The notes under the pieces: model-generated | What the model saw: only the letters and a program-made list of their open reading frames with translations | What the model was told of the DNA's origin: nothing | Database searches by the model: none | Made by a program: the position numbers and the translations under genes | Source: Kudoa neothunni | Lineage: Eukaryota; Cnidaria | Direction of reading: 5' to 3' | Length of the DNA stretch: 64,000 bases | NCBI GenBank assembly: GCA_964304625.1 | Contig: OZ199838.1 | Location: 17,090,349-17,154,348, forward strand | Shown here: one piece after another, positions 12,553 to 23,020 of the stretch | Numbering within the stretch: the first letter of the stretch is position 1 | How the letters are laid out: the number at the start of each line of letters is the position of its first letter

Positions 12553-14810
12553 TTATTTCTTTGTTAAGACCAAGAAACCGATAGCACATACCAATAATGC
12601 TATTAAAACTCCACCAACAATCAACCTAAATTATCATTAGAACCGAATGACACCAGAAAATATTACATAATCTTCGATCCGCCGACATTAGCGCTAGATC
12701 AAAATTAAAAATTGATTAAATAATTAAAGAGATAACCATATTACCTATTTGAAGTTCCTAAAAAGAATTATAATACATAATTTGTTAATATAATTTACCT
12801 TGTTTAGCAGTTTCTTGTGATGTTGGGTCGTCATTCTCCATATTCGTTCCACTCCAAAGACTCACTACGATCGGCTCACTACTGTACCTTGCCTGTACCC
12901 TCATTGAGCCTTGTTTGTAGGAAGCTGCATTGTAAAAAGTTATTTCTTGGTTGCATTTTCCCTCCCATCCAGTTGTTTTATCAAATAATCCATAGGTGTA
13001 TTTGATCGCCCCATTTACTATTTCAGCAAAGGTAAAATCACATATTTGGTCTGGATCCATTTCGGCCACGGTAGTTGTCACAATCAAATCGGTATTATTC
13101 CATGTATGGGTAACATTAATCTTTTGAAGCGTGTCAGCTTAATAAATGTTATTGAGGAATCCTATTTCACATTACTTGTTGATACTGCCACAATGTTTGT
13201 TTCAAGGTCACTAATGTATTTGCCAAATAAATATTTGAACTCGTATTTGGCATCGGGTAAAAGATTTTTAATGGTAAGTGGTTGTCCACATAAACCCGAA
13301 CAATCAGCTGATTCTTCACATTCCGAAGGACTAAAAGCAATTGCACCCTCCATTTTTTGTTGAATTTTGCAGTATACTCCATCAAAAAGAGCTTCGTTTG
13401 GTGCTACAGTCATCATTACGTGCTCATAGTATGTTTTAATCTCAGGCTTTTGTGTAATATTGTAGTCAGCTTTATATAAATAATTTTATATAAATAATTT
13501 TTTATTTTTTACCTGTCTTAAAAAGCTTCTCTGCGCTGTAAGATATAGTGTCATCATTTTTACTGTAAGTAACTTTAACAATGTATTTTGTGTTTGGTTC
13601 GAGGCCATGAATAGTGGCATCAGTACAATCAGTAGGGCATGCTGTTTCCAGATTAGCACTGCATTTGACGTCAATGGTGACCTTAGGGAATACCTGCTTT
13701 CTCAACTCAATAGAACACTTTGCGGTTTCCAAATCTGCTTCTTTAAGATTTGCAATAGAAAGGGCCGCATTAGTTTCTTTGGCAATTACAGTAAGATTAC
13801 TTTTTCCAACTATTTAATATTTAACTTACAATTATTGCTTAAAATTAATTACTTCTTAAAGTTTTCTCTGCTCCTACATGGTTTCTAGTGGAAACTCTAA
13901 CTTTAAAATCTTTATGCGTGGTGTCAGTAAATGTTATCTCCATTTCTGCTTTAGTGCAGAGTTGATAACAACCGGGGTTGGTGCCGGTGACGGAACAGTC
14001 TGATTTATAACTATCTTCAGATTTTTCTTTAATTTCAAATTTGCATATTTCATCCATCATATCTTCATCAAAAATAATGTCTATTTTGTTGGCATCTTTT
14101 CTAACAATGTGATAAGAAAGTTGTTCTAATGGACTGAATTCCATCATCTTGTTATTTTTTCTTTTCACGTGTATTTTCGGTTGGTTGACTCCGCAGGAGA
14201 GTTCGATCGAGTCGCCGGCTGAGTCGAAGAAACCAGTAAGGTGATTTTCCTCATTGCATTCGGTGTTGGAAGTTGGTGTAAACTGATCGAGAACTTTATC
14301 TTCGCTGGTTAGTCTGCAAGTTTGAGGATGACTGCAGACATTTTTCGTTGTGAATTTGATGGCGGTTGCATTTATTGTAAAATAAGTTTCAGGAGTTTGA
14401 TCAGTAACTATTCAAAAAATTATTCATAATCTTCAATCATTTAGTACTATGAACTATTTTAAGAGTTTCAGTTGCATATTTTGATTTTATTTGTAGATAA
14501 TAGGAAGGAAAAGCAGCTCCAGTAGAAATGGTGTATTTTCCCGCACAAGAGACGTCTTGAAGTGTTTCGCTTTCAGATTCACCGTTAATATAGTGATAGA
14601 AAAATTCATTTTTTTCCAGCAATTTAATGTCACATTTAATTCCAGATACTCCTTCAAGTTGTAAATGGATTTTATCTTCTAACATGGCTTGATCTCGTTC
14701 AACGTAGTATTTATGTGAATGGACTAAAAAATCTAATAACAAAAACTCAATAACCCTCAAATTATACTATTATAGCAGAGAGAAAAAATCAACAATGTAA
14801 TGACCAACAT
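12553..14810 (-). CDS. Secreted/type I membrane protein with FN3-like cysteine-bearing domains (8 exons)
   Basis: I could join eight minus-strand exons: 14810-14768, 14723-14448, 14407-13853, 13809-13513, 13469-13176, 13137-12799, 12757-12745 and 12625-12553. Together they give 1890 nt, or 629 residues. Every junction is GT-AG and keeps frame. The first six introns are 38-44 nt and all phase 1; the last is 119 nt. Exon 1 encodes a signal peptide (MLVITLLIFSLCYN). The middle exons encode repeated beta-type domains with FN3-like signatures (LEPNTKYIVKV, LLPDAKYEFKY) preceded by cysteine clusters (CEESADCSGLC, CPTDC). N-glycosylation sequons (NAT, NIT, NVT, NNT) fit an extracellular location. 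The last exon encodes LIVGGVLIALLVCAIGFLVL plus TKK and stop, a single membrane helix with almost no cytoplasmic tail. The function is unknown; adhesion or receptor-like roles are only inference. A damaged paralogue lies upstream at 15484-16800. Confidence 0.85.
12745..12757 (-). other. 13-nt microexon of the FN3-like gene
   Basis: On the minus strand this 13-nt segment is preceded by tttttag and followed by gtaata. It converts the phase-1 end of the ectodomain exon (ending at 12799) into the phase-2 entry of the membrane-helix exon (starting at 12625), encoding G-T-S-N-R across the joins. Skipping it would put the membrane helix out of frame. Confidence 0.65.
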
Positions 14811-15483
14811 TTTTGGTTCTTAATTATAACAGCTTTATAATTTTTAATAAGAATTATACAAACGAATATGACTTCAGGCGACAATAGGAACGAAGAAAAT
14901 AAATTAAGGACGAACTCTGCATGTGAATAGCAGTTTAACAATAGAATTGATGGCTAATAAAAAATATTTACACCCGAAACTAAATCCTTATGTCTCTTAT
15001 TGATAAACTCATTTGAAATAAACATGTTTAAGACAAACTACTGCATTTAAAAGTCAAACTAAATTTTTTTATAAAGCTTCATAATAGAACCCTTCAAAGT
15101 TAACTAATAGGCAGACCAAATGGATATACTCATTAATTTTTTGTAAAATTTAAAATGCATGCTATCTTAGATTTATAAAATTTATTTTTACAAAAAATGG
15201 TTAATTGTAAAGAAGTGTTCATAATTTTTCGTTTATATGTAATTATACCAATTTTACAATCAATACAGTTTAATTTCGTAAAAATTTGTATATGTAAAGA
15301 AATAAAAATTATCATAAATATATTGAAAAATTAAACAACATAATATGTTATTATGTTAAAATAAGGAAACAATACACAAGAATTAATATGAGATATCAAT
15401 TTTAACTATCGAAGTAAAAGTTTGTTTACTATTTTATTCACATTGAACAGTAAGATATTCCAAAATTAATAATGTTATAATAA
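14811..15483. other. Intergenic region between the two FN3-like genes
   Basis: AT-rich and without a convincing exon. It should hold the promoter and 5' UTR of the minus-strand gene starting at 14810. A short hydrophobic stretch (IVIITLLILEYLTVQCE) near 15430-15480, out of frame with the paralogue's last exon, might be a relic of its membrane segment. Confidence 0.4.
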
Positions 15484-16800
15484 CTATTTTTGGGTGCTCG
15501 TAGTGATAGCAGTTGCTTCGGTTGTTGAAGCTGTAACAGCTGCCTGGTCTGCGATAAAGAGTTTCAATTCAACTGGCTCTCCATCATATCTACGTTGTAC
15601 AATCCCTGTGGCTGATTTATACTCAGGAACATCGAAAATGATGATTTTTGAATTGCATAGCTTATTCCAACCGTTTGTTCGGTGGTGTACAGCAAGCAGC
15701 TTTGTTTCCTTTTCCTTAGTTTTTTCCACAAATATGACAGTCACAAATTCCATCGGTTCTACCTTTTTAAATAGACTCTAAAATTTATATGAATTTTAAA
15801 TTTACATTTCATTAATACCTGTTCTAACATTTTTCGTTAGAGCGTCAGTTTCCAGATAGAATCTCTGTGGAACTGCTTTGAAAGTGTATTCCGTATCCGG
15901 TTGCAGCCTATTGACAGTAAATTCCGAAGTGCACAAGCCATAGCAATTGTAGGATTCTTCACATACCGATCGAATAAAATTAGTTGTATCTTTCAATGTT
16001 TGCATTATCATACATTCTGCTTTATAGTCTTTCTGATCTATTTTTTGTGGAATAATCACAACATTATGAGGGTGTGTTGTAATATCATCAATTTTAGCTA
16101 TTTTTTATAATTAATTATTAAAGTTTATAAGATAAATATTTATACCTGTTTTAAAAATTTTATTTATATGTATCACATAAGTATCGGCTGCATCACTCGA
16201 AGCTTTGTGTTGTACACTAACCATATATTTGGTATCAGCCTCAAGATTTAATAATTTTATATCGTTTTCACATGAAGCAAAAACTGGATGCAATTTTAAT
16301 CCCGCACGATTTGGGTCCACTTTTACGTAGTTCTCTTGTACAAACAATTCCATCATGCATACGGCATTTGCCGCGTGAAGCGTAGAGATTCCCAATGTAG
16401 CCTCATACTTAAGGATAATTGTTATTGGGAAATCTTTTTTATCAGCTAATGAAATAAGATAAAATAGTATAAATAATAGTTAAATACTTGACATTAACAT
16501 TTTCTCGGATTCTACACCCCTAGTGGATATTTTAACATCGAATTCTTTGTCATTGTCTTTATTATAATTTGTTTCCATTTTGACATACTTAATAACACGT
16601 ATTTTCACCATTTCCACATTTAGATGTCAATGTTTCACCATTTTTAGCGATTTCAAATTTGCAAATTGTGTCGGGAATAGGCTCATCAAATATGATATCT
16701 ATTTTTGTTCCAGACTCCTTAGCTATAATTTTCACAGGATATCGCTCAATATGTATTTTTATTTGCTTTGAATTTTTTTTATAATGTTACTTGTTGTTTG
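15484..16800 (-). pseudogene. Truncated paralogue of the FN3-like membrane protein
   Basis: Exons on the minus strand are about 16800-16488, 16445-16146, 16097-15819 and about 15777-15484. The first three introns use GT-AG, and the two complete inner exons keep phase 1 at both ends (300 and 279 nt). The domains mirror the neighbour: IDIIFDEPIPDTICKFEI matches IDIIFDEDMMDEICKFEI, CEESYNCYGLC matches CEESADCSGLC, and LQPDTEYTFKAV is an FN3-like signature. The first exon contains a stop and frame change after TCY. The last exon does not join in frame. The signal-peptide exon is missing, because homology stops at about 16800, and no membrane-helix exon is found. The last exon ends in a threonine-rich stalk (TTEATAITTSTQK). 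This is probably a pseudogene cut by rearrangement next to the transposon nest. Confidence 0.75.
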
Positions 16801-17000
16801 TTATGCACAATTAAGAATTTTAAATATTTAATAATATGAAAGACTTGTTGTATAAAACCTGGTAATTTCCCGGATAACACAAAATTAAAAAATAATTTCA
16901 CCCAAATAAAGATGACAAGACCCCAAAAAATGTTTATCAGTAAAATTATTATTTGTTGGTTTGAATGCTCATTATTAAGTAAGTTTTAATAATTTTATTT
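16801..17000. other. Short junction between paralogue and transposon nest
   Basis: No feature is recognised. Homology to the FN3-like gene ends on the left, and the outer MULE inverted repeat begins on the right. Confidence 0.4.
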
Positions 17001-17195
17001 TTTCTATTAAAAACATAAAACATGTTTATCATCATGATAATCCCATTAAATAGAATGGAATTTTTAAAATAAAAAATTATAAGTTATTATTCATGTATAT
17101 AATCTGTTAAAATTAATTATAACCAGTATTTTCATAATATATAAAAAATGGATGTTCGCCATTATTCATTGGTTGGGCGCCCAAAAATTACACCA
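17001..17195 (+). repeat. Left terminal inverted repeat of the outer MULE
   Basis: Reverse-complement match to 22838-23020 over about 185-195 bp with scattered differences. Confidence 0.75.
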
Positions 17196-17341
17196 CGTGT
17201 CAAGACTCGCGAATAATTAATTTAGATGTTTACATCAAAAATATATAAACCTGTTTAAAATTTTTATGTTACGTGCGAGTATTAAAAATTTAACCTCAAT
17301 TTTTGTATATTTGTAATACATGATGTTATGTAGGTTTTATG

Positions 17342-18751
17342 ATAATTATGATGGCGTCTATTTGCACCAGGGTTGCCAGAAGATTTGCGAAAAAAGTACC
17401 AACTGTTAATCTTCGCAAAAAAGAGATTAAGTAGAAAAAAAACGTAGTTAATTAAAATGTTTTTTAATCCATCTAAAATGAAATTGTTTCATTACAGTTA
17501 TCTTCAGAATCACTTGTCTCTATGAACGCTGTTATTAAATCGTCAGGCGGATTCCATTTTGTACAATCTGTATTATAAAATAAACTTTTCGAATAAATTA
17601 AGCTGTTTAATGTTTCGGTCTTCAATAATGATCTATTTTTCATTTTGATTATGTCCAATTGGGAAAATATTCTTTCGGCACAAGCAGAAAAATGAGGTAA
17701 TGAAAGCAAACTCATCATTAATTTTGAAATTAATGGATATTTAGGAACATCGCCAATTCTTTTTTCTAATACATCGTACCAAAATTTTTCGGGATCACTT
17801 ATCGAAAAGAGATTTGAATCTTAGAAAGTTAGTCGTCTCCATTCAATATCCACATTGATGTAGTCTTCATCCGATATAAGATCGGGGAATCTTGCTGCAT
17901 GAGGTATGATAGACTCGGGCTTACCTTCATTTACGTCACTTGGATACATTTCCTCAAGAAGTTTAACTTCTTTTTCATATCATTTAAATATTTCCAGGTG
18001 TCAGTGATAGCGTTAATTTTAAAAAATATAATTTATTAATAATTCCCCTGATTAGAAATCTATAAACATAACATTTGAAGAAATTTTTGTAGTGACAATT
18101 AAATTTGATAACGCTTTCGAGCCAGATATTTTTTCGTTAAAAAATACATTTTAAAACCCTCAAGTACAAAACTTGTAAGCAGAAAAATTAATTTTGTGAA
18201 GTAAACGAGCTAATTGTTCGCGTATATAGTTAAATATACATTGGGATTACATGGAAATGATTTGACCATGAAATCAAAGAACATTCCATTTAAAACAATA
18301 AATAGGTAACATTCTTGTGGTCAGAAACTCATTTTACAAATAAGTGAAGAAAAAAATATGCTTAAGTTTATAAAATTGTATTAAACGATAATGATTTGAA
18401 ATTTAATTGTAGGTTTTCTTTTCTTTATGAGACAAAACATTAAAGGGATAGATTGGACGTTTAAAATAACATCGAATTCAACATCAAGACATATTTTGCA
18501 TATTTTGCATATTTTGCATATCATCGTATAATCTTATATCTATATGTTAAAATAACAATAGATAAACGTGAAAAGTATAAATTTTTAATTAAGCCATTAA
18601 TGCTACTTTGCATTCATAACTAATACCTAACCGGACATCGAATATCGTTGAGAGGATTAAAAATCTTGTATCGAAGGTAAAAAAGTACCATTTTGGTACG
18701 AACGTACCAATTCTGGCAACCCTGGTGCAAATAGACACTATCGATAATTAT
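17342..18751 (-). mobile_element. Small hAT-type transposon with a C-terminal transposase remnant
   Basis: Inverted repeats of about 40 bp (17342-17381 and 18711-18751) both contain gtctatttgcac followed by cagggttgccaga. The inner block resembles a hAT terminus. The minus strand encodes the hAT C-terminal dimerisation region: SLPHFSACAERIFSQLDIIK and KNRSLLKTETLNSL at 17718-17590. Preceding coding-like sequence reaches about 18000, including DPEKFWYDVLEKRI. The rest of the transposase is missing, so it is non-autonomous. A palindromic TTGGTAC...GTACCAA motif lies just inside the right repeat, and a tandem atattttgc motif is at about 18490-18520. Confidence 0.7.
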
Positions 18752-18915
18752 TGGATAATGAACTGCCAGCATAAGAAAGTAGAAAAAAATTTAGGATATT
18801 TGTAACCGGTCTACATTGGTTTTAATATTAAATGATTTCAGTTTTATTTTAAGGCAGTGATACTACTTATACGACGTATGAATTCACATGATCGCGCAAT
18901 TTTAAAATCGTAGTT

Positions 18916-19199
18916 ATGGAGCAAACAAGTCAATGCAATAACGAAAAAATTTGCTTTGAGATAGGAAAGAAGTTTCCCACATTTGATTCACTACGCGATA
19001 CAATTATGCTTATGAACAGAATAAATGTTGTAATCTTAAAATATACAACTCGAGATCTATAGAAAATGCACAGAAACGAATGAATAGATACCTTAACCCT
19101 TTAACGGTTTATTATGAAATAAAATACGTTTTCTCTGCGAAGCAACATGAAAATCGCGGAATTGGAAAAATTACTTTTGCTAATAATTATTATTTTTAT
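18916..19199 (+). pseudogene. N-terminal fragment of the outer MULE transposase
   Basis: From the ATG at 18916 the translation reads MEQTSQCNNEKICFEIGKKF and FDSLRDTIMLMN, typical of the start of ZSWIM3-type MULE transposases. The N-terminal pattern continues after frame changes (NLKIYNSRSIENAQKRMNRY, then LTVYYEIKYV). It ends exactly where the inner MULE's terminal repeat starts at about 19200, so the insertion split this gene. Confidence 0.65.
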
Positions 19200-22100
19200 G
19201 GCAGTGGCTATGGCCATGGCTATAGGTCAGGCAACGAATATCTCGAAAACTATTGCAAATTTTCCCCCCAAAATTTGAACATTATTTTAATATTGTCTAG
19301 CTTAATTTTTGGTAACTTTTTGGAAAATTGTAAAAATGTTTATTTTTTTGATCATATGGTGGTTATACATCACCAGTATTTCATTATTGGCATATATTTG
19401 ATTTTTAAAAATCTAAATCAGTTCAAATACATAGAATACATGAAAAATTTTAGTGAAAGTAAAATTTTTAGGTCTAAATGTTGGCGCATTATTTTGAGCA
19501 TCCAGCTATACAATATGGCGTCAAGTATGTTCACAGTCGGTATGCGTTATGCTTCTTTTGAAGATCTTCACATTGCCATCGCAGAATACGAAAAGTTGTC
19601 GTTTTGTAATCTATACAAATACCAAGCAAGAACTATCTCAAATATTCGTAGTAGAATTACAAGACAGATCAATGAATCACTCCGCTATTACGAGGTCACA
19701 TACTGTTGTATTTTCAGTGGGAAGAAAAAAACGAGGGCTCGAAATAAATCAATGTTAAAAGGAGATTGCCCTGTCAAAATAACATTAAGAACTTCAAATG
19801 ACGGAGCTTTCCTTGAAATACGTTCCTGCATGTTAGAGCACAATCATCAATTAGATCAGATGATATATAGAAACCTTCCTAAGCAAAGGAAAATTAATCT
19901 AAACGATCAACACCTTATTGAATTAGTTAACCTCAAGGCGAATAAAAAATTGATTCAATCAAAATTACAGACGGAAACTGGGAAAAATATTCGTCTAAAA
20001 TCTATTCACAACATTAAAATAAATAAGAATTCGTTTCCTGGCAACTTAGAAATAATTGAAAAAACTTTAAGTGTAGATAATAAATGTCACGTTAGAATTT
20101 TACATAATGAGCGTAACGTCGTCAGTGGAATATTTTTCGCTGATAATAAAATGAAGTCATTTTTGGAATTGTATCCTGAAGTGATGTTTGTTGATGCCAC
20201 ATATAAACTGCTTGATTCGAGGTATTAAATTTTTTTTAAATGACCACACAAACTTTATTTTACTAACTTTAGAGCTCCTCTGTATTTATCGGCAGGAGAG
20301 GATTCTTTCGGGTTGACTCATATAACAAGCGTATGCATACTATTTGAAGAGACTGAAAATTCCATACAATGTTTTTGCAATAACATAATAGAAATGGTTC
20401 CTACTTTGCGTGATAAAGTATGTACACTTGTCACTGACAAAGACGAAAAGTTGAGAAAGTGTCTAAAAAAAAAGTTTCCCATCGTCTTCTTGCATTCTCT
20501 GTAAATTTCACGTCCTACAAATTTTTCGACGACAAATCACCACAACCAAGTTGGCCGTATCTACTAAAAAATGTCAAGATATTCTAAGGTGTTTGCAAAA
20601 AATGATATATTATAAAGATTATGATGAGTATAAAAAGTACGTTAATGAAATCCAAGAGTTTAATAATACTAAGCTGAGCGAATATTTCAAAGTAAATTGG
20701 GATGGGATTTACAAAGATTGGATAATTGGGCTCAGCAATGCAACCAACTTTTATGGAAACGAAACTAACAATCGTATTGAATCAATTAATACAAAAATAA
20801 AAGTGTTGTACATAAATTCAGTTCCTTGACAAACTTTGTTGATAAATTTTTCAAAATCTTGAGGACCTTTCGCATGGAAAGGGAAGGAGAGGCAATAAGC
20901 CAGTTGTGCTATGGCTCAAACAAAACTTTTAATGACGAATATATGTCACAGTATGAGAAACTCTTGACCAAGTATGCATTCAATTTACTTCAAAAGCAGG
21001 TTGCACTATTAAGCACCGAAGATTTGTTGTTAAACTCAACTCAAACTACTAATGCAACTACGTGCTCATGTGTATTTTACCGATCTTTCTCACTGCCTTG
21101 CAGTCATATTCTATCTTCAAGATTATTGAATAATTTACCTCTTTTCTCTGAAATATTGTGCAATGAGAGGTGGACAAAAACGTATGGAATGAAATTCTTA
21201 GGAACTGGAACTATGATCGAAAGGAACAACGAAATTACTCCGACCATTGTTGATAAGAAGAGCCAACCCAAAATAAAAAGTTTTGGACAGAAGTTGAGAT
21301 ACGCAACAACCTTTACAACCAAGTTGGCTAACACCGCGTCTGAATTTTGTGGAGATTTTTATGAAGTCTATAAGATGTAAAGTCTCTTAGAAAACATTTT
21401 AAGAAATCATGATGTCACTGTAGTCGATGATTTCCTAAATACATGTGATTTTTTTTGAAAAATAAAATTTTATATTTTGCTATAGTTAGAGAAGTACCTG
21501 AATTTCAAGAATACGTATGAAATTATTAATTTAATTTTCATATATTAAATTTAGAATTCATCGATAGATTCGTCAGAAATAACAATCATTAAAAAACCTA
21601 AACTTAGCACAGATGATGATACTCATCCTCAAATAGAGCCTATTAGTAATATCAATCAATCAATCAATCAATCAAAACTCGCAGAAGAATCTAAACTGAA
21701 AGGTTAAAATGTAACAAAACGTATTTTTATATTTTTGTAGAGCTGAAAATTCCATCGAAAATAAAATCCGTTAGTCGACCACGAGGAAGTCGCCTAACAA
21801 AAATTGGAATCCTTATGAAAAAAAAATAATGACGTAATTCATTTAAATCATAAACTATATAGATACTTAATGGTGTCATTTATTTTTTTTCATACAAAAC
21901 GTTTCATTTTATGATCCCTAACGCTGAATAAGTAAATTAATCCTCAAAATTCATTTATCTAAAATTTTACTCTTTTTAAAAAATAAAATATTAATAATTG
22001 ATTATAAACTGTATTTAATCAAATTCAACTTCAAAAAAGAATGTTTAATTGGTAATGGTCGTATGGATGATATGATCAAAAAAATAAACATTTTTACAAT

Positions 22101-22215
22101 TTTCCAAAAAGTTACCAAAAATTAAGCTAGACAATATTAAAATAATGTTCAAATTTTGGGGGAAAAATATGCAATAGTTTTCGAGATATTCGTTGCCTGA
22201 CCTATAGCCACTTCC
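19200..22215 (+). mobile_element. Inner MULE transposon (about 3.0 kb)
   Basis: Terminal inverted repeats of about 140-155 bp lie at 19200-19357 and 22070-22215. They share GGCTATAGGTCAGGCAACG and the long block through tttggtaactttttgg. The left copy has a 12-bp internal duplication (tggccatggcta). Flanking 9-mers tatttttat and ttattttat are similar but not identical, which is weak support for the 9-bp target duplication of this superfamily. It encodes one transposase with short introns and is the least damaged transposon in the nest. Confidence 0.85.
19515..21840 (+). CDS. MULE transposase with SWIM zinc finger (ZSWIM3-like)
   Basis: I start at the ATG at 19515 (MASSMFTVGMRYASFEDL); the longer upstream frame only reads through the terminal repeat. 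The N-terminal part has a FLYWCH/WRKY-GCM1-like zinc fold (YYEVTYCCIFSG, GDCPVKITL, LEHNHQL). Exon 1 ends at 20221, and a 51-nt GT-AG intron (20222-20272) joins LLDSR to APLYLS. Catalytic residues are visible in VMFVDATYKL, LVTDKDEKL and TNNRIESINTK. A SWIM finger (CSCVFYRSFSLPCSH) lies near 21065-21110. Two one-base frame changes are evident, one in the A9 run at about 20466 and one at about 20825; both could be sequencing errors. Short downstream exons (about 21550-21705 and 21755-21830) carry an AT-hook-like RPRGSRLTKIG tail. Confidence 0.85.
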
Positions 22216-22307
22216 TTATTTTATTTTGTCATAAGTTAAAATTATCAAAAATTCCGACAAAGAAAATGGTGATATTTTAGTTTGTGATTGTTTCTATTCA
22301 TTACAGA

Positions 22308-22702
22308 AGTAAGTGAAGTCGAATATTTCCGCAACAAAAAAGGTGACAATTTTTCAGGTAATATTTGTTTAAGAGTTTCCTGGTGGTAAAAAAACCATTC
22401 AAATTATCGTTGTTTTTTATTATATAAACAGAAATTACAGACCGAGCGGTAATAATTGATAAGTCATTCGATAAAAAAACAAGAAATGAAATATTGGAAG
22501 ATGACTGTAATGCCAATTTACTTAATATCTCTTGTATAGAGCACGTATCAACATAAAACGATATTAATCGTAACTTATTACATGTTCAAAATGAGATAAT
22601 ATCTAATAGGTCTTATTCTTCCCAATAAGGTAAAATCAGTAGGAAGACCTAGGGGAAAAAGATTAATAGCCATAGGCCTACCAAAAAAAAGAAAACAATA
22701 AT
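22308..22702 (+). pseudogene. C-terminal exons of the outer MULE transposase
   Basis: This lies outside the inner element. There are three coding-like blocks with splice-site-like borders: EVSEVEYFRNKK, then EITDRAVIIDKSFDKKTRNE, then SVGRPRGKRLIAIGLPKKRK with a stop at about 22702. The last block is the same AT-hook-like tail as in the inner MULE (RPRGSRLTKIG), so it belongs to a second element of the same family. Confidence 0.65.
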
Positions 22703-22837
22703 CGAATGTTTCCAAGTAAGCAATAACGAAAATTTATCATTTTATTCCATTAAGTATACTTTTTCGGAAGTCAAATATTTTTATTTTTCTCATTGTGACA
22801 AAAATTCTGATGTATAAAACAAGGTGGTCATTGCCTG

Positions 22838-23020
22838 CGCGCCCAACCGATGAATAATGGCGGACGTCCATTTTTTATATATTATGAAAATACTGGTTAT
22901 AATTAATTTTAAAAGATTATATATGTTTATAATAGCTTATAATTTGTTATTTTAAAAATTCCATTCTATTTAATGGGGTTATCATGATGATAAACATATG
23001 TTTTATGTTTTTATAGAAAA
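22838..23020 (-). repeat. Right terminal inverted repeat of the outer MULE
   Basis: Reverse complement of 17001-17195. It contains gcgcccaaccgatgaataat and the catgatgataaac block. Confidence 0.75.

Larger units (their letters stand above)
17001..23020 (+). mobile_element. Outer MULE (Mutator-like) element, gutted and re-invaded
   Basis: Long inverted repeats of about 185-195 bp at 17001-17195 and 22838-23020 bound this region. Both contain, in opposite orientation, blocks such as tttatcatcatgataa, ataaccagtattttcata and gccattattcat. Inside are a MULE-type N-terminal fragment at 18916-19199 and C-terminal exons at 22308-22702. The catalytic middle of this element is missing. Its place is taken by a second, related MULE (19200-22215), and a small hAT (17342-18751) lies in the left part. 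The flanking target duplication is unclear: aattttatt on the left and aattttgta on the right are only partly alike. Confidence 0.65.

Noticed and set aside
14437-14760. ATG at 14760 as the start of the FN3-like gene (MRVIEFLLLDF)
   Set aside because: This segment is the 44-nt intron between the signal-peptide exon (14810-14768) and exon 2 (from 14723). The spliced model gives a proper signal peptide and keeps phase 1.
19080-19514. Longer start for the inner MULE transposase
   Set aside because: The upstream codons read through the element's own terminal inverted repeat and the outer MULE fragment. The ATG at 19515 begins the family-like sequence.
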